The notes: a model not told the origin generated them from the letters alone. DNA of 64,000 bases from Actinomadura sp. DC4 (GCF_030406325.1 NZ_JAUEQY010000014.1:124001-188000), one strand, 5' to 3'; positions 34,437 to 43,398 are shown, numbered from the stretch's first letter. Made by a program: numbers and translations.

Positions 34437-35390
34437 TTGACGCGCTTCCTGCTCAAGCGGATCGGCCAGGCGGTCGTGGTCGTCTTCTTCGTGACCGTGA
34501 TCGTCTTCCTGCTGCTGCACTCCGCGCCGGGCGGGCCGGCGCACGGCATCCTCGGGCCGAAGGCCAGCCCGCAGGCGATCGCGGAGTTCAACCGAGAGCA
34601 CGGCTTCGACAAGTCGCTGGTCCAGCAGTACTGGGCCTACATCGACGAGCTGTTCCACGGCGACCTCGGCCGGTCGTACACGCTCAACCAGTCGGTCGCC
34701 TCGCTGATCGGCCAGCGGATCCCCAAGACGCTGGTGCTGACCGGGTTGTCGACGCTGGTGGCGCTCGTGGTCGCGATCCCGCTGGGCGTCTGGCAGGCCC
34801 GGCGGCGCAAGGGCCTGGCCGACTACGCCGTCACGACCGTGGTGTTCGTCGGGTACGCCACCCCGGTCTTCTTCCTGGCGCTCATCCTGGTCATCGTCTT
34901 CACCCAGAAGACGCAGCTGCTGCCGCCCCAGGCGCCGCAGACCCAGTCGATCGCCGGGCTGTTCGCCGACTCGCGCGCGCTCATCCTGCCCGTGCTCGCC
35001 GGGGCGATCGCCACGGTGGCGGCGTTCAGCCGCTACATGCGCTCGGCCGTGCTGGACAACCTCGCCGAGGACTACGTACGGACCGCACGCGCCAAGGGCG
35101 CCTCGGAGCGGCGCGTGGTGTGGCTGCACATCATGCGCAACTCCCTGACGCCGATCGTCGCGATGCTCGGCTACTACCTGCCGGTGCTGTTCTCCGGGGC
35201 GCTGGTGATCGAGTCGGTGTTCAACTACCCCGGCATGGGGCTGCTGTTCTGGAACGCCGCCCAGACCTCGGACTATCCGATCCTGCTCGGCGCGGTGCTC
35301 GTCATCGCGCTGGCCACCGTCATCGGGTCGCTGCTCGCCGACATCGTGCAGGCGCTCATCGACCCGCGGGTGAGAGGAACGATCACATGA
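34437..35390 (+). CDS. Dpp/Opp-type ABC permease (DppB-like)
   Basis: The family opening MTRFLLKRIGQAVVVVFFVTVIVFLLLH is followed by the N-terminal soluble TM_PBP1 region (FNREHGFDKSLVQQYWAYIDELFHGDLGRSY). Five further helices follow, and the EAA loop is YVRTARAKGASERRVVWLHIMRNSLTPIVAMLG. The TTG start is 6 nt after CGGAGG. It works as a heterodimer with the next permease. Confidence 0.94.
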   Translation: MTRFLLKRIGQAVVVVFFVTVIVFLLLHSAPGGPAHGILGPKASPQAIAEFNREHGFDKSLVQQYWAYIDELFHGDLGRSYTLNQSVASLIGQRIPKTLVLTGLSTLVALVVAIPLGVWQARRRKGLADYAVTTVVFVGYATPVFFLALILVIVFTQKTQLLPPQAPQTQSIAGLFADSRALILPVLAGAIATVAAFSRYMRSAVLDNLAEDYVRTARAKGASERRVVWLHIMRNSLTPIVAMLGYYLPVLFSGALVIESVFNYPGMGLLFWNAAQTSDYPILLGAVLVIALATVIGSLLADIVQALIDPRVRGTIT

Positions 35391-35445
35391 GCGAGCGAAT
35401 CGGCAACACAGCGTTCCAGGCCACCTCCCCGGCGAAGGAGGACTC

Positions 35446-36342
35446 ATGAGTCTGTCCGCACCGGTCGTCGCGGAGCCGCCTCCCGTACGGGTCGCCGGGT
35501 CCTACCGGCGCATGGCGTCCCTGTTCTTGGCCAACCGACTCGCCGTGACCGGGCTGGTGATCCTCGCCGCGCTGCTGCTGTTCTGCTTCCTCGGCCCGCT
35601 GATCCACCACACGGACCAGACGCACACGAACCTGCCGGCCGCCAACCTTTCGCCCGGCAGTGGGGGACACCTGCTGGGCACCGACGACGTCGGCCACGAC
35701 GTCCTGGGACGTCTGATGGTCGGGGGCCAGACGTCCCTGGAGATCGGGGTGGCGGCCGGCCTCCTCGCCACGCTGATCGGCACGGTCTGGGGCGCGATCT
35801 CGGGCTACGCCGGCGGCTGGCTGGACGCGATCATGATGCGCGTGGTGGATGCGGGCATCGCGATCCCCGCGCTGTTCCTGCTGCTGGTGACCGCGACGAT
35901 CCTGCGGCCCACGGTGACGGTGCAGATCCTGATCATCGGGTGCGTCTCGTGGCTCGTGCCCGCCCGGCTCGTACGCGCCGAGGCGCTGTCGCTGCGCAGC
36001 CGCGACTACGTCCAGGCGATGAAGGCGATGGGCGGCGGCCACCGCCGCGCGGTGTTCCGGCACATCATCCCGAACGCCATCGGGACCGTCGTGGTGAACG
36101 CGACCTTCCAGGTGGCCGACGCCATCCTGCTGATCGCCTACGTGAGCTTCCTCGGCCTCGGCGTGCCGCCGCCCAAGACCGACTGGGGCGGGATGCTCAG
36201 CAAGGGCATCTCCTACACCTACGACGGCTACTGGTGGCTGATCTTCCCGGCCGGCGTCGCGATCGTCCTGGTCGTGTGCGCGTTCAACGCGATCGGCGAC
36301 GGCCTGCGCGACTCCTTCGAAGTGCGTCTGGAGGGCCGATGA
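35446..36342 (+). CDS. Dpp/Opp-type ABC permease (DppC-like)
   Basis: A short cytoplasmic N-terminus leads to the first helix LAVTGLVILAALLLFCFLGPLIHH. The DppC motif LLGTDDVGHDVLGRLMVGGQTSLEIG follows, and the EAA loop is YVQAMKAMGGGHRRAVFRHIIPNAIGTVVV. The ATG has AAGGAGG upstream. It overlaps the ATPase start by 4 bp. Confidence 0.94.
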   Translation: MSLSAPVVAEPPPVRVAGSYRRMASLFLANRLAVTGLVILAALLLFCFLGPLIHHTDQTHTNLPAANLSPGSGGHLLGTDDVGHDVLGRLMVGGQTSLEIGVAAGLLATLIGTVWGAISGYAGGWLDAIMMRVVDAGIAIPALFLLLVTATILRPTVTVQILIIGCVSWLVPARLVRAEALSLRSRDYVQAMKAMGGGHRRAVFRHIIPNAIGTVVVNATFQVADAILLIAYVSFLGLGVPPPKTDWGGMLSKGISYTYDGYWWLIFPAGVAIVLVVCAFNAIGDGLRDSFEVRLEGR

Positions 36343-37955
36343 CCGAGCCGGGACCCACGCTCGCGATCGAGGACCTGAGCGTCTCGTTCACCAGCCGCCA
36401 CGAGACCGTACGCGCCGTCGACGGCGTCAGCATCACGGTGAACCCCGGGGAGATCGTCGCCGTCGTCGGCGAGTCCGGCTCGGGCAAGAGCGTCACGTCC
36501 CTGTCCACGCTCGGCCTGCTGCCGCCGACCGCGAACGTCAGCGGAAAGGTGCGGGTCGGCGGTCTCGACGTCACCACGCTCGACGGACCCCGGCTGCGGG
36601 CGGTGCGCGGCGCCGAGGTCGCCATGGTCTTCCAGGAGCCGATGACCGCCCTGAACCCGGCGTTCACCGTCGGCTGGCAGGTCGCCGAGGCGCTGCGCCT
36701 GCACATCGCCGACCTGTCCAGGAAACAGGCGCTCGACCGCGCCGCCGAACTCCTGGAGATGGTGGGCATACGGGACGCGCGGCGGCGGCTCGGGCAGTTC
36801 CCGCACGAGCTGTCCGGCGGACTCCGGCAGCGCGTCGTGATCGCGATGGCCATCGCCTGCGAGCCGAAGATCCTCATCGCCGACGAGGCCACGACCGCGC
36901 TCGACGTGACCGTACAGGCGGAGATCCTGGACCTGCTGCGTGACCTGCGCGAACGGTTCGGCATGGCGATGCTCGTGATCACCCACAACATGGGCGTCGT
37001 CGCCGACATCGCCGACCGCGTGGTCGTGATGTACGAGGGGAAGGTCGTCGAGCAGGCCCTGGTCGAGGACCTGTTCGCCCGGCCGGAGGCCGACTACACC
37101 AAGCGCCTGCTGGCCGCCGTCCCGCGCCTGGCCCCCGGCGAGCAGCGCGCACGCGACGCGTCGGCACCGGAGGCGCTGTCACTGGAGCACGTCACCGTGG
37201 AGTTCCGCGGAGGCGTACGCGCGGTCGAGGACCTGTCGCTCACCATCGCCCAGGGCGAGGTCCTGGGGCTGGTCGGCGAGTCCGGGTCCGGCAAATCCAC
37301 CGTGGGCCGGGCCGCGATCGGCCTCCTGAAGCCCACCTCCGGGACCGTACGCCTGCTGGGCGAGCCGCTGTCCGGCGCGAAGGGTCGCGCCCTGCGGCGG
37401 CTGCGGCGCCGGTGCGGCATCGTCTTCCAGGACCCCGCGTCGTCACTCGATCCCCGGATGACCGTCGGCGACTGCGTGGCCGAGCCCCTGGTCATCAGCG
37501 GCGCCGGCGACCGTACGGACCGGGTCGTGGCCCTGCTGGAGAGCGTCGAACTGGACCCGGCGGTACGGCGGCGGCACCCGCACGAACTGTCCGGTGGTCA
37601 GCGCCAGCGCGTCGGCATCGCCCGCGCCCTCGCGCTCGACCCGCAGCTCGTCATCGCCGACGAACCCACCAGCGCGCTGGACGTCTCAGTGCAGGCGGCC
37701 GTGCTGGACATGTTCCTGGAGCTGCAGGAACGCCTCGGTTTCGCCTGCCTGTTCATCACCCACGACCTGGCCGTCGTGGGCAAGGTCTCCGACCGGGTGG
37801 CGGTGATGAACGAGGGACGGCTCGTCGAGGTGGGCCCGCGCGACGAGGTGCTGTTCTCCTCGCAAGAGGAGTACACGCGCCGCCTCGTGACGTCGGCGCC
37901 GGTGCCCGACCCGGTGGAGCAGCGCCGTCGACGCGCCGAGCGCCACGGTCTCTGA
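36339..37955 (+). CDS. Fused two-domain ABC ATPase (DppD-DppF type)
   Basis: Two complete nucleotide-binding domains are joined in 538 residues. Domain 1 has Walker A GESGSGKS (residues 44-51), signature LSGGLRQR and Walker B ILIADEATTALD. Domain 2 has Walker A near 312-319, signature LSGGQRQR and Walker B LVIADEPTSALD. Each is followed by the oligopeptide-transporter C-terminal segment. In the classic Dpp system these are separate DppD and DppF proteins. It starts at ATG 36339, overlapping the permease stop. Signature 1 has Leu instead of the usual Gln (LSGGLRQR), which may make that site asymmetric. Confidence 0.95.
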   Translation: MTEPGPTLAIEDLSVSFTSRHETVRAVDGVSITVNPGEIVAVVGESGSGKSVTSLSTLGLLPPTANVSGKVRVGGLDVTTLDGPRLRAVRGAEVAMVFQEPMTALNPAFTVGWQVAEALRLHIADLSRKQALDRAAELLEMVGIRDARRRLGQFPHELSGGLRQRVVIAMAIACEPKILIADEATTALDVTVQAEILDLLRDLRERFGMAMLVITHNMGVVADIADRVVVMYEGKVVEQALVEDLFARPEADYTKRLLAAVPRLAPGEQRARDASAPEALSLEHVTVEFRGGVRAVEDLSLTIAQGEVLGLVGESGSGKSTVGRAAIGLLKPTSGTVRLLGEPLSGAKGRALRRLRRRCGIVFQDPASSLDPRMTVGDCVAEPLVISGAGDRTDRVVALLESVELDPAVRRRHPHELSGGQRQRVGIARALALDPQLVIADEPTSALDVSVQAAVLDMFLELQERLGFACLFITHDLAVVGKVSDRVAVMNEGRLVEVGPRDEVLFSSQEEYTRRLVTSAPVPDPVEQRRRRAERHGL

Positions 37956-37964
37956 GGACCCGCT

Positions 37965-38645
37965 ATGCCCGGTTTCGGTGCTACGCCTACCATCGAGCCC
38001 GTGACCGTACGCGGACTGATCATTGACTGGGGCGGCGTGCTGACCACGCCGCTCCGCGAGGCCGTCGGGGCCTGGATCGTGGCCGAGGACATCGACGTCG
38101 ACGGCTACAAGGTCGTCATGCGCGAGTGGTTCATCGACGCGTACGCCGGCGACGGCCCCGTCAGCCCGGTGCACGGCCTGGAGGACGGCAGCCTTCCGGC
38201 GGCGGAGTTCGAGCGGACGCTCGCCGAGCGCCTGCGCACCCGTACCGGCGAGCAGGTGGTGGCCGAGGGCCTGCTGACCCGCATGTTCGCCGCCTTCGAG
38301 CCGGTCGAGCCGATGTATGAGGTCCTGCGCAAGGCGCGGGCGGCGGGCGTGCGCACCTGCCTGCTGTCCAACTCCTGGGGCAACACCTACCCGCGCGAGC
38401 TGTTCGCCGAGCTCTTCGACCAGGTGGTGATCTCCGGTGAGGTGGGGCTGCGCAAGCCCGACCCGGCGATCTTCCGGCACGCGCTGGACCTGCTCGGACT
38501 GCCGTCGGAGGAGTGCGCGTTCATCGACGACATCGAGCACAACACCAACGCGGCGGAGCGGCTCGGCATCGTCGGGGTGCACCACACCGACGTCGACGTC
38601 ACGGTCTCGCGTCTGGAGGAGCTCACCGGGGTGTCGCTCCGGTAG
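37965..38645 (+). CDS. HAD-superfamily hydrolase (DxGGVL type)
   Basis: Motif I is LIIDWGGVLTTP, with the nucleophile Asp and Gly in the second position. This variant is typical of the epoxide-hydrolase-N/haloacid dehalogenase-like subgroup. Motif II is LLSNSW, motif III GLRKPDPAIF, and motif IV ECAFIDDIEHN. The cap is helical. It starts 9 bp after the ABC ATPase stop, with GAGG upstream, so it may be expressed with the importer. Small phosphorylated metabolites are the usual substrates; the actual one is unknown. Confidence 0.88.
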   Translation: MPGFGATPTIEPVTVRGLIIDWGGVLTTPLREAVGAWIVAEDIDVDGYKVVMREWFIDAYAGDGPVSPVHGLEDGSLPAAEFERTLAERLRTRTGEQVVAEGLLTRMFAAFEPVEPMYEVLRKARAAGVRTCLLSNSWGNTYPRELFAELFDQVVISGEVGLRKPDPAIFRHALDLLGLPSEECAFIDDIEHNTNAAERLGIVGVHHTDVDVTVSRLEELTGVSLR

Positions 38646-38687
38646 TCCGCGCATTCCTCACCGCGTCCTGGCAGACTCATCAACGAT

Positions 38688-39194
38688 ATGCGCGTCTACC
38701 TTCCGTCCACGCTCAGCGGACTCGCCGAGATCCTGCGCGACCGCAAGCTCGAGCCGGCTCCGCTGACCGGCTATGCCGTCACTCCGGCGCTCCGCGAGTG
38801 GTACGCCTCGGCCGACCTGGAGGAGCTGGAGTACGCCGCGATGGCGGACGCGGCCAAAGACTCCCTGCGCCTGCTGTCGTCCGATCCGGACGCCGCGTCG
38901 CGCCGGGTCGTGATCGTCGCCGAGGTCCCGGACGACGCGATCGCCTACGAGAGCGGTGACGTGGTGGACGGCGAGGACCGCGCCCTGGTGCGCGTCACCC
39001 GCGCGATCTCCTTCGAACGCATCGTGTCCGGCCACGTGGACGACGCGGAGGCCGAGACCGACGTACGCGCGGCGCGAGCCGCCATCACGGCCGCCGACGC
39101 GGGCGACGACGACGCCCGCTTCACCGTCGACGGCGCGGCCGGCCACGAACTCATGTGGTACGCCACCCAGGAGCTACCTCACCTGTTCGGCTAG
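38688..39194 (+). CDS. DUF6912-family protein
   Basis: The opening MRVYLPSTLSGLAEIL and later ASRRVVIVAEVPDDA and HELMWYATQELPHLF match the actinobacterial DUF6912 family, conserved but without known function. The protein is soluble, acidic and 168 residues long. A CAGACT hexamer lies 10 nt before the ATG and no ribosome-binding site is seen, so the mRNA may be almost leaderless. It is followed 6 bp later by a small membrane protein gene on the same strand. Confidence 0.85.
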   Translation: MRVYLPSTLSGLAEILRDRKLEPAPLTGYAVTPALREWYASADLEELEYAAMADAAKDSLRLLSSDPDAASRRVVIVAEVPDDAIAYESGDVVDGEDRALVRVTRAISFERIVSGHVDDAEAETDVRAARAAITAADAGDDDARFTVDGAAGHELMWYATQELPHLFG

Positions 39195-39200
39195 GCCGCC

Positions 39201-39644
39201 GTGTCTTCGGAGGACGTGCTCGTCGTCGCCCACCTGACGATCGCGGCCGTCTGGCTGGGGTCGATGGTCTACAGCCTCGTGGTGGTCCAGCCCAGGGTCG
39301 AGCGCTTCTTCCCAGATCCTGAGCGGCGCGAGGAGTTCCTCCTGACGCTGGCGAACGGAAACCGCCGGCCCGTGGTGGCGTTGATCGGGGCGCTGGTCGT
39401 GACCGACCTCGCGCTCCTGGTCTCGCGGCCCCGGCTCGGCGACGGCATCGCCCTCGTGCTGTATCTCCTCGCCGGCGCCCTGTTCACGCACGTGTCCTGG
39501 CGGCACTGGCCGGCGCGGGTGTTCGCGCTGCCCGAAGAGCTGCCGGGCCACCAGCGGACGCTCCGGCGCCTGGCCTGGACGATGCTCGCCCTGGTCGGCG
39601 CGGCCTTCCTGACGGTGCTGAGCGTGGCGCTGGAGCGGCCCTAG
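39201..39644 (+). CDS. CopD-like four-helix membrane protein
   Basis: Four hydrophobic helices are seen (about residues 5-28, 58-76, 82-98 and 125-143), with His11 in the first helix and a His pair region THVSWRHW between helices 3 and 4. The helix with VVAHLTIAAVWLGSMVYSLVV resembles the CopD/DUF2269 haem-binding membrane domain. A role in copper or redox chemistry is only a family-based guess. The GTG start is 6 bp after DUF6912; its stop overlaps the stop of the convergent cupin gene by 4 bp. Confidence 0.7.
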   Translation: MSSEDVLVVAHLTIAAVWLGSMVYSLVVVQPRVERFFPDPERREEFLLTLANGNRRPVVALIGALVVTDLALLVSRPRLGDGIALVLYLLAGALFTHVSWRHWPARVFALPEELPGHQRTLRRLAWTMLALVGAAFLTVLSVALERP

Positions 39645-39985
39645 CCGTCTGGGTAGAAGAGGAACAGGGTGCAGCCGGTGGTGGTCGCGGGGACGTGCCA
39701 CGAGCCGGCCGGGGCGTGCAGGAACGTCCCCGCCGGATAGTCGCGGGCGCCGTCATTGAAGGTGCCCTGGACCACGTAGACCTCCTCCGGGCCGGGCTCG
39801 TGGACGTCGCGGCGTGGCCAGGAGGTGCCGGGGTCCATCTCCAGCACGTTGGCGCTCGCGCCGTACGGGCCGGTCCACAGCGGGCGCAGCCGGATGCCGG
39901 GGAACACCTCCCGTACCGGGGCTTCGGCGACGGAGGCGGACGCGTAGCCCTCCTGGGCGAGGATCTCGGGATGCACGCCACCCAC
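39641..39985 (-). CDS. Cupin-domain protein (ChrR-like)
   Basis: The second half is a clear cupin barrel: GPYGASANVLEMDPGTSWPRRDVHEPGPEEVYVVQGTFNDGARDYPAGTFLHAPAGSWHVPATTTGCTLFLFYPD. It has the metal-binding His-x-x-x-x-x-Glu-Glu pattern and a later His. Such proteins bind zinc, manganese or iron and act as small dioxygenases, isomerases or anti-sigma domains. The start is uncertain: GTG 39985 is used here; ATG 40054 would overlap the first codons of the divergent GlxA-type gene. Control by that neighbour is likely from the divergent layout. Confidence 0.75.
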   Translation of the reverse strand: MGGVHPEILAQEGYASASVAEAPVREVFPGIRLRPLWTGPYGASANVLEMDPGTSWPRRDVHEPGPEEVYVVQGTFNDGARDYPAGTFLHAPAGSWHVPATTTGCTLFLFYPDG

Positions 39986-40036
39986 GGTGCCGCGTACGGG
40001 CCGCGGGCCGACAGCGGCGACCGCGACACCGAGGGG

Positions 40037-40048
40037 TATTTTCCTGCC
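40037..40048 (+). promoter_or_regulatory. Putative -10 box of the GlxA-type regulator
   Basis: TATTTT at 40037-40042 stands 6 nt before the ATG at 40049, with no Shine-Dalgarno between them, indicating a leaderless message. Confidence 0.5.
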
Positions 40049-40960
40049 ATGCATCGTGTGGTGGCCCTCGTACGGCCGGTGCAGTCGACGTTCGAGCTCG
40101 GCTGTGCCGCCGAGGTCTTCGGCACCGTACGGGCCGGGGTGCCGCAGCACTACGAGCTGCGGGTCTGCACCGAGACGCCCGGCCCGGTGGAGACGTCGGC
40201 GGGGTACACGATGTCGGTGCCGCTGGGCCTTTCGGCGCTCGCGTCCGCCGACACGGTCCTCATCCCCGGCTGGGCGCCGGTGGAGGCGCCGCTCTCAGCC
40301 CGCGTGCACCGCGCGCTGCTGCGGGCGCACTCCCGGGGGGCGCGGCTCGTCACCATCTGCTCAGGAGTGTTCGCACTGGCCCGTACGGGCCTGCTGGACG
40401 GCCGGTCGGCCACCACCCACTGGGGTCGCGCCGCGCAGCTGCGCCGAGAGTTCCCCCGAGTGCGCGTCGAGCCGGAGCGGCCGTACGTGGACCACGGCGA
40501 CGTCGCCACCAGCGCCGGCGCGGGCGCGGGCATCGACCTCTGCCTGCACCTCGTCCGGCGGGACCACGGCGCCGCGTACGCGGGCCTCCTCGCGCGGCAC
40601 ATGGTGATGCCGCCGCACCGCGAGGCCCCGCCGCCCCCCGGCCCGCTGGACGGCCTCCTCGAATGGGCCGGCGCGCGCCTCGGGACGCCGTTGTCGGTGA
40701 GCGACCTCGCCGCCTACCTCAGCGTCTCGCCCCGTACGCTCGCCCGCCGCTTCGCGGACCGGCTCGGCACGAGCCCGGGCGCGTGGCTGCTGGCCCTGCG
40801 GATCACCGAGGCGCGCACGCTGCTGGAGGAGACCGACCTGCCCGTGGAGGCGGTCGCCGCGCGCGTCGGCCTCACCTCCGCGGTCAACCTGCGCCGTCAC
40901 TTCCGCGCCCAGGTGGGGACGACGCCGGGCGCGTACCGGCGGGCGTTCCGGGTCCCGTGA
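40049..40960 (+). CDS. GlxA-family AraC-type regulator (DJ-1/PfpI domain fused to HTH)
   Basis: An amidotransferase-like DJ-1/PfpI domain (residues 1-165) has the nucleophile-elbow region VTICSGVFALARTGLLDGRSATTHW with Cys at the elbow. The AraC/XylS DNA-binding domain fills residues 210-303 (LSVSDLAAYLSVSPRTLARRFADRLGTSPGAWLLALRITEARTLLE...VAARVGLTSAVNLRRHFRAQVGTTPGAYRRAF). GlxA-type proteins control catabolic or developmental genes. It is divergent from the cupin gene, its likely target. The start at 40049 matches the family N-terminus MHRVVALVRP. Confidence 0.92.
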   Translation: MHRVVALVRPVQSTFELGCAAEVFGTVRAGVPQHYELRVCTETPGPVETSAGYTMSVPLGLSALASADTVLIPGWAPVEAPLSARVHRALLRAHSRGARLVTICSGVFALARTGLLDGRSATTHWGRAAQLRREFPRVRVEPERPYVDHGDVATSAGAGAGIDLCLHLVRRDHGAAYAGLLARHMVMPPHREAPPPPGPLDGLLEWAGARLGTPLSVSDLAAYLSVSPRTLARRFADRLGTSPGAWLLALRITEARTLLEETDLPVEAVAARVGLTSAVNLRRHFRAQVGTTPGAYRRAFRVP

Positions 40961-40988
40961 CACGACACGGCCTATGCTCTTTGGCGTC

Positions 40989-41621
40989 ATGCATATCGTC
41001 TGGGACTGGAACGGCACGCTGTTCGACGACCGCGATGCCATCCTCGAGGCAACGAACGACGTCTTCCGTTCCTACGGCTTGCCGCCGATGGAGCTCGACC
41101 ACTACCGCTCGGTCTACAGCCGCCCGATCTGGGCCTCCTACGAGCGGATCCTCGGCCGGGCGCTCGTCGAGGGGGAGTGGGAGCGGCTCGACGTCGCGTT
41201 CCACGACTCCTACCACCGGCTCATGGCGCGCTGCGGGCTCGCCGCCGGCGCGCGGGCCGCGATCGACGTGATCGCCGAAGAGGGGCACACGCAGTCCGTG
41301 CTGTCGATGTGGCGCCACGACCGCCTCTCCGTCGCCGTACGCGAGCTCGGCCTGCATCCGGTCTTCCGCCGGGTCGACGGGCTGCTGCCCGAAGAGGCGG
41401 GCGGCGAGAAGGCGGAGTTCCTCGTACGGCACCTGGCGGCGCTCGGCGTCAAGGCGATGGACGTCGTCATGGTCGGCGACAGCGTCGACGACGCGGCGGC
41501 CGCGCGTCACGTCGGCGCGCGTGCGGTCCTTTACACCGGTGGCCTGCAGTCACGCGCCGACCTCGACCGGTTCGGCGTCCCCGTGGTCGAACGCCTCTCC
41601 GAGGTCACAGTTCACATCTGA
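40989..41621 (+). CDS. HAD-superfamily hydrolase (phosphoglycolate phosphatase-like)
   Basis: Motif I is VWDWNGTLFDD, motif II MWRHD region LSMWRHDRL, motif III GGEKAEFL and motif IV DVVMVGDSVDDAAAARHVGARAVLYTGG. The second Asp of motif I is Asn, a frequent variant in actinomycete members. The ATG at 40989 is preferred to 40974, because TATGCT at 40973-40978 looks like a -10 box and overlaps the earlier ATG. It follows the GlxA-type gene on the same strand but probably has its own promoter. Confidence 0.87.
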   Translation: MHIVWDWNGTLFDDRDAILEATNDVFRSYGLPPMELDHYRSVYSRPIWASYERILGRALVEGEWERLDVAFHDSYHRLMARCGLAAGARAAIDVIAEEGHTQSVLSMWRHDRLSVAVRELGLHPVFRRVDGLLPEEAGGEKAEFLVRHLAALGVKAMDVVMVGDSVDDAAAARHVGARAVLYTGGLQSRADLDRFGVPVVERLSEVTVHI

Positions 41622-41712
41622 CCTGGATCAATGGGTGTTTTGTCGGGTAAGGCATCACGTGCGACCATGCTGATGACGACGACGTCAATGAACACCGCTG
41701 GGGAGTTTTTTC

Positions 41713-43344
41713 ATGGACGCTGTGACGAACGTACCGGCACCGGTGAACGAGCCGGTCAGGGCGTACGCCCCCGGTAGTCAGGACCGGACTTCGCTCGAGG
41801 CGAAGATCAAGGAGCTCGCCGGCGAGCGGATCGACCTGACGATGACCATCGGCGGCGAGCAGCGGCTCGGCGGCGGAGAGCCGATCGACGCCGTCGAGCC
41901 CCACAACCACCGCCATGTCCTCGGCGTGATGCACGACGCCACCGGCGACGACGTCGGCGCGGCGATCGAGGCGGCGCGCGCGGCGGCCCCCGGCTGGCGG
42001 GCGATGTCCTTCGACGACCGCGCCGCGATCTTCCTGCGGGCCGCCGAGCTGCTCGCCGGGCCCTGGCGGAACACCCTCAACGCCGCCACCATTCTCGGCC
42101 AGTCCAAGTCGGTGCAGCAGGCCGAGATCGACGCCGCCTGCGAGCTGATCGACTTCTGGCGGTTCAACGTCTCCTTCGCCCGCGAGCTGGTCCACCTGCA
42201 GCCGGCCTCGTCCCCGGGCGTGTGGAACCGGATGGAGTACCGCCCGCTGGAGGGCTTCGTCGTCGCGATCACGCCGTTCAACTTCACGGCGATCGCCGCG
42301 AACCTGCCGACCGCGGCCGCGCTGATGGGCAACGTCGTCGTGTGGAAGCCGTCGCCGACGCAGACGTTCGCCGCGCACTTCACGATGCGGCTGCTGGAGG
42401 AGGCCGGCCTCCCGCCGGGCGTGATCAACCTGGTGACCGGCAACGGGCGGGCCGTCTCGGACGTCGCGCTCCACCAGCCGGACCTGGCGGGCATCCACTT
42501 CACCGGCTCGACCGCCACCTTCCAGCACCTGTGGCGTACGGTCGGCGAGAACATCGCCGGCTACCACGGCTACCCGCGGCTGGTCGGCGAGACCGGCGGC
42601 AAGGACTTCGTCGTCGCCCACCCGTCGGCCGACCCGAAGGCGCTCGCCACGATCCTCGTACGCGGCGCGTTCGAGTACCAGGGCCAGAAGTGCTCGGCGG
42701 CCTCGCGGGCCTACGTCCCGCGTTCGCTGTGGACCGGCATGCGCGACGAGCTGCTCGGCACGGTCGAGTCCCTGACCATGGGCAACGTCGCGGAGGACCT
42801 GTCGGCGTTCATGGGCGCGGTGATCGATGACCGGGCGTTCGCCAAGCACAAGGAGGCCCTGGAGCGGGCCGCGTCCTACGACGGCGTCACGGTGCACGTG
42901 GGCGGCGGTGTGGACGACTCCGAGGGCTACTTCGTCCAGCCGACCATCCTGGAGAGCGCGGACCCGACGGATGAGATCTTCACCAAGGAGTACTTCGGCC
43001 CGATCCTCGGCGTGCACGTCTACGACGACGGCGACTACGACGCGATGCTCACCCAGATGGAGAGCGCGGCGCCGTACGGCCTGACCGGCTCGATCGTGGC
43101 CCGCGACCGGCAGGCGATCGCCGCGGCCTCGGACAAGCTGAGGTTCGCCGCGGGGAACTTCTACGTCAACGACAAGCCGACCGGGGCGGTCGTCGGCCAG
43201 CAACCCTTCGGCGGCGCGCGGGCCAGCGGCACGAACGACAAGGCGGGCTCGGTCCTCAACCTGACCCGCTGGGTCAGCGCCCGCTCGATCAAGGAGACCC
43301 TCGTCCCGCCGACCGACCACCGCTATCCCCACATGGGCTCCTGA
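41713..43344 (+). CDS. pruA: L-glutamate gamma-semialdehyde dehydrogenase (1-pyrroline-5-carboxylate dehydrogenase)
   Basis: PruA oxidises glutamate semialdehyde to glutamate with NAD, the last step of proline use. The aldehyde dehydrogenase features are clear: FVVAITPFNFTAIAANL cofactor entry, general base Glu293 in LVGETGGKD, nucleophile Cys327 in EYQGQKCSAASRAYVP, and the C-terminal GQQPFGGARASGTNDKAG. At 543 aa it matches the monofunctional form. GGGGAG precedes the ATG by 7 nt. No proline dehydrogenase is adjacent. A strong terminator follows. The glutamate made could feed the large glutamate dehydrogenase encoded 8 kb away. Confidence 0.97.
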   Translation: MDAVTNVPAPVNEPVRAYAPGSQDRTSLEAKIKELAGERIDLTMTIGGEQRLGGGEPIDAVEPHNHRHVLGVMHDATGDDVGAAIEAARAAAPGWRAMSFDDRAAIFLRAAELLAGPWRNTLNAATILGQSKSVQQAEIDAACELIDFWRFNVSFARELVHLQPASSPGVWNRMEYRPLEGFVVAITPFNFTAIAANLPTAAALMGNVVVWKPSPTQTFAAHFTMRLLEEAGLPPGVINLVTGNGRAVSDVALHQPDLAGIHFTGSTATFQHLWRTVGENIAGYHGYPRLVGETGGKDFVVAHPSADPKALATILVRGAFEYQGQKCSAASRAYVPRSLWTGMRDELLGTVESLTMGNVAEDLSAFMGAVIDDRAFAKHKEALERAASYDGVTVHVGGGVDDSEGYFVQPTILESADPTDEIFTKEYFGPILGVHVYDDGDYDAMLTQMESAAPYGLTGSIVARDRQAIAAASDKLRFAAGNFYVNDKPTGAVVGQQPFGGARASGTNDKAGSVLNLTRWVSARSIKETLVPPTDHRYPHMGS

Positions 43345-43357
43345 GCCTCATCCGACC

Positions 43358-43398
43358 AGGGTGGCTCTCGCCGACCATGGCCCGGCGAGAGCCACCCT
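43358..43398 (+). terminator. Strong hairpin downstream of pruA
   Basis: A perfect 16-bp stem (AGGGTGGCTCTCGCCG and complement) with a 9-base loop lies 13 bases after the stop. Confidence 0.85.
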
